NCBI RefSeq assembly: GCF_046546515.1
Contig: NZ_JBKHKJ010000006.1
Location: 62,001 to 126,000 of the forward strand
Origin: Parasediminibacterium sp046546515
GTDB taxonomy: Bacteria > Bacteroidota > Bacteroidia > Chitinophagales > Chitinophagaceae
Length of the DNA stretch: 64,000 nt
Direction: 5' to 3'
The notes below the pieces were generated by a model, which did no database searches, was not told where the DNA came from, and saw only the letters and a list, made by a program, of their open reading frames with translations. Shown one piece after another: positions 63,078 through 64,000 of the stretch (its first letter is position 1; each line of letters opens with the position of its first letter). The translations under genes and the position numbers were made by a program.

Positions 63078-64000
63078 TTACCCCTTTAAAGCATTTGAAA
63101 TATAGTAAATATTTAAAAGGATGTAGGACACCAATACCACTTTGGCTGCAATCGAATCGAAAAGGTATGCCTGTTTTACTTTCCCTTTTTTGAGCATGGT
63201 TAATGAATAGGTAGAAGAAACAATAACCACAAAAATAAAAAACAGGGTCATGGCATGAAGCGTGTCAACCAATGTGAGTGAAGTAGAGTCGGGCAGCGAG
63301 GCGTCAATAATATACTTATTGCCTATAGCTGCAAATAGCGAGCCTACACTAAGGCCAAAACGGGAGTCGATATTGTCGGCATGTATATAAAAACAGATAT
63401 AAGAAATAAGGAACGCCACATACATGCCCAAGAACATTTTCCAGAATAACTCTGTTGCAGACCTGCTGATGCCGATATTTACTTTAAAATTTGCGTATTC
63501 AGAATGGGGTTTTGCATAGCTGGCATCACCAAAAGCTGTTTCGTAGGCTTTTTTACCTGTTGAAACAGTGAAGCTATCTATGTCCCAGCCCTTTAATGTG
63601 AACTTGGGGTCGTAGTGCATACCTAGCGTATCTGCCACAAACACAAGGCTCTTGGCATCAAACTGAGAATTTTCTATAGATAAGTGTAGTTTCTGGCGGT
63701 CGAACGGGAAATTGTTTATGCGCCATGAGTCCTTCATCACGCATTGCATTTTCATCAGTAAGTAAATCTGCCCGTTGGAGGAGTCAACTGTCGAAAATGA
63801 CTTGGTAACGGTTTTTGCCTGTGGTATTTCAAGGTTTTGGGCAAAGTCAAATTCTTTTTTCTTGTAAGTAAGCCATAGCCAAAAAATAGCCGTGTATTCG
63901 TTTTGCTTAAAATCGATGTCATGTATGCTGGTAATGTATATGCCTGTTTTCACCGTGTCTGGGTGTGGTTTCTCGGCAATAGCATTGCTGCTAAAAAAGC
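63078..64000 (-). CDS. Pentameric ligand-gated ion channel-like protein (5' end outside window)
   Basis: The frame stays open to the window edge, so 307 residues are the C-terminal part; the GTG at 63953 is internal. The visible part starts just after a likely signal region and contains an extracellular beta domain (YTAIFWLWLTY; FPFDRQKLHLSIENSQ, which takes the place of the Cys-loop Pro region) and four C-terminal membrane helices (about 183-201, 209-230, 238-260, 275-295 of the 307). This is the layout of prokaryotic Cys-loop receptor relatives (GLIC/ELIC type), which lack the disulphide. The ligand is unknown. Confidence 0.8.
   Translation of the reverse strand, partial: FFSSNAIAEKPHPDTVKTGIYITSIHDIDFKQNEYTAIFWLWLTYKKKEFDFAQNLEIPQAKTVTKSFSTVDSSNGQIYLLMKMQCVMKDSWRINNFPFDRQKLHLSIENSQFDAKSLVFVADTLGMHYDPKFTLKGWDIDSFTVSTGKKAYETAFGDASYAKPHSEYANFKVNIGISRSATELFWKMFLGMYVAFLISYICFYIHADNIDSRFGLSVGSLFAAIGNKYIIDASLPDSTSLTLVDTLHAMTLFFIFVVIVSSTYSLTMLKKGKVKQAYLFDSIAAKVVLVSYILLNIYYISNALKG

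Noticed and set aside
1..64000. tRNA and rRNA genes
   Set aside because: No T-arm GTTCGAATC-type motif in a cloverleaf context and no rRNA-like block was noticed by eye; a covariance search was not possible.

Overview
The window is a chromosomal piece of a Bacteroidota bacterium, most likely a chitinophagaceae-type member. The reasons are type IX secretion (T9SS) genes (porV, gldJ), three very large or secreted proteins with T9SS C-terminal sorting domains, Bacteroidota-typical families (DUF4834, DUF983, DUF2911, DUF5618, GH3-like), AT-rich spacers, and TAnnTTTG-like promoter boxes with no obvious Shine-Dalgarno sequences. No rRNA, tRNA or CRISPR array was seen.

Layout. 1-7.3 kb: 3' part of a giant T9SS surface protein plus a small membrane protein. 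7.4-14.3 kb: small conserved genes and a four-gene signalling cluster (CHASE3 kinase and single-domain regulator, divergent from an NtrC-type regulator and a REC-PAS kinase). 14.3-18 kb: zinc metallopeptidase, antitoxin-like gene and acetyl-CoA synthetase. 18-20.3 kb: a repeat-rich scar with palindromic repeats, a broken IS5-type transposase end, a 109-bp tandem repeat, an attachment-site-like element, a possible small RNA and an antitoxin-like gene. 20.3-28.4 kb: RSH (p)ppGpp enzyme, divergent MerR/B12 regulator, universal stress protein, galactose genes and dipeptide epimerase. 28.6-37 kb: a 2637-residue SdrD-type repeat T9SS protein behind a small secreted protein. 37-38 kb: a second copy of the attachment-like element. 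38-44.5 kb: T9SS metalloprotease and cell-wall genes (mtgA, M23 peptidase). 44.8-50 kb: GH3 protein, a GT2 fused to a degenerate phosphoglycosyltransferase, a group II intron relic and ispF. 50-55.4 kb: porV divergent from gldJ-murF-DUF983. 55.5-64 kb: a four-gene minus-strand operon, a MacB-type permease, pnuC-nadR overlap, ruvB and a pentameric ligand-gated channel cut by the window edge.

How the genes fit together. PorV and GldJ are parts of the T9SS that would export the three large sorting-domain proteins encoded here. MtgA and the M23 peptidase act on peptidoglycan, and MurF makes its precursor. PnuC and NadR form a nicotinamide riboside salvage pair. Aldose epimerase and GalK begin galactose use. 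The spacers carry several families of palindromic repeats. The most unusual non-coding items are the paired elements at 19.4-19.8 and 37.3-37.7 kb and a nearly intact group II intron domain V at 48.9 kb. I could not run any search, so family names rest on motifs recognised by eye.
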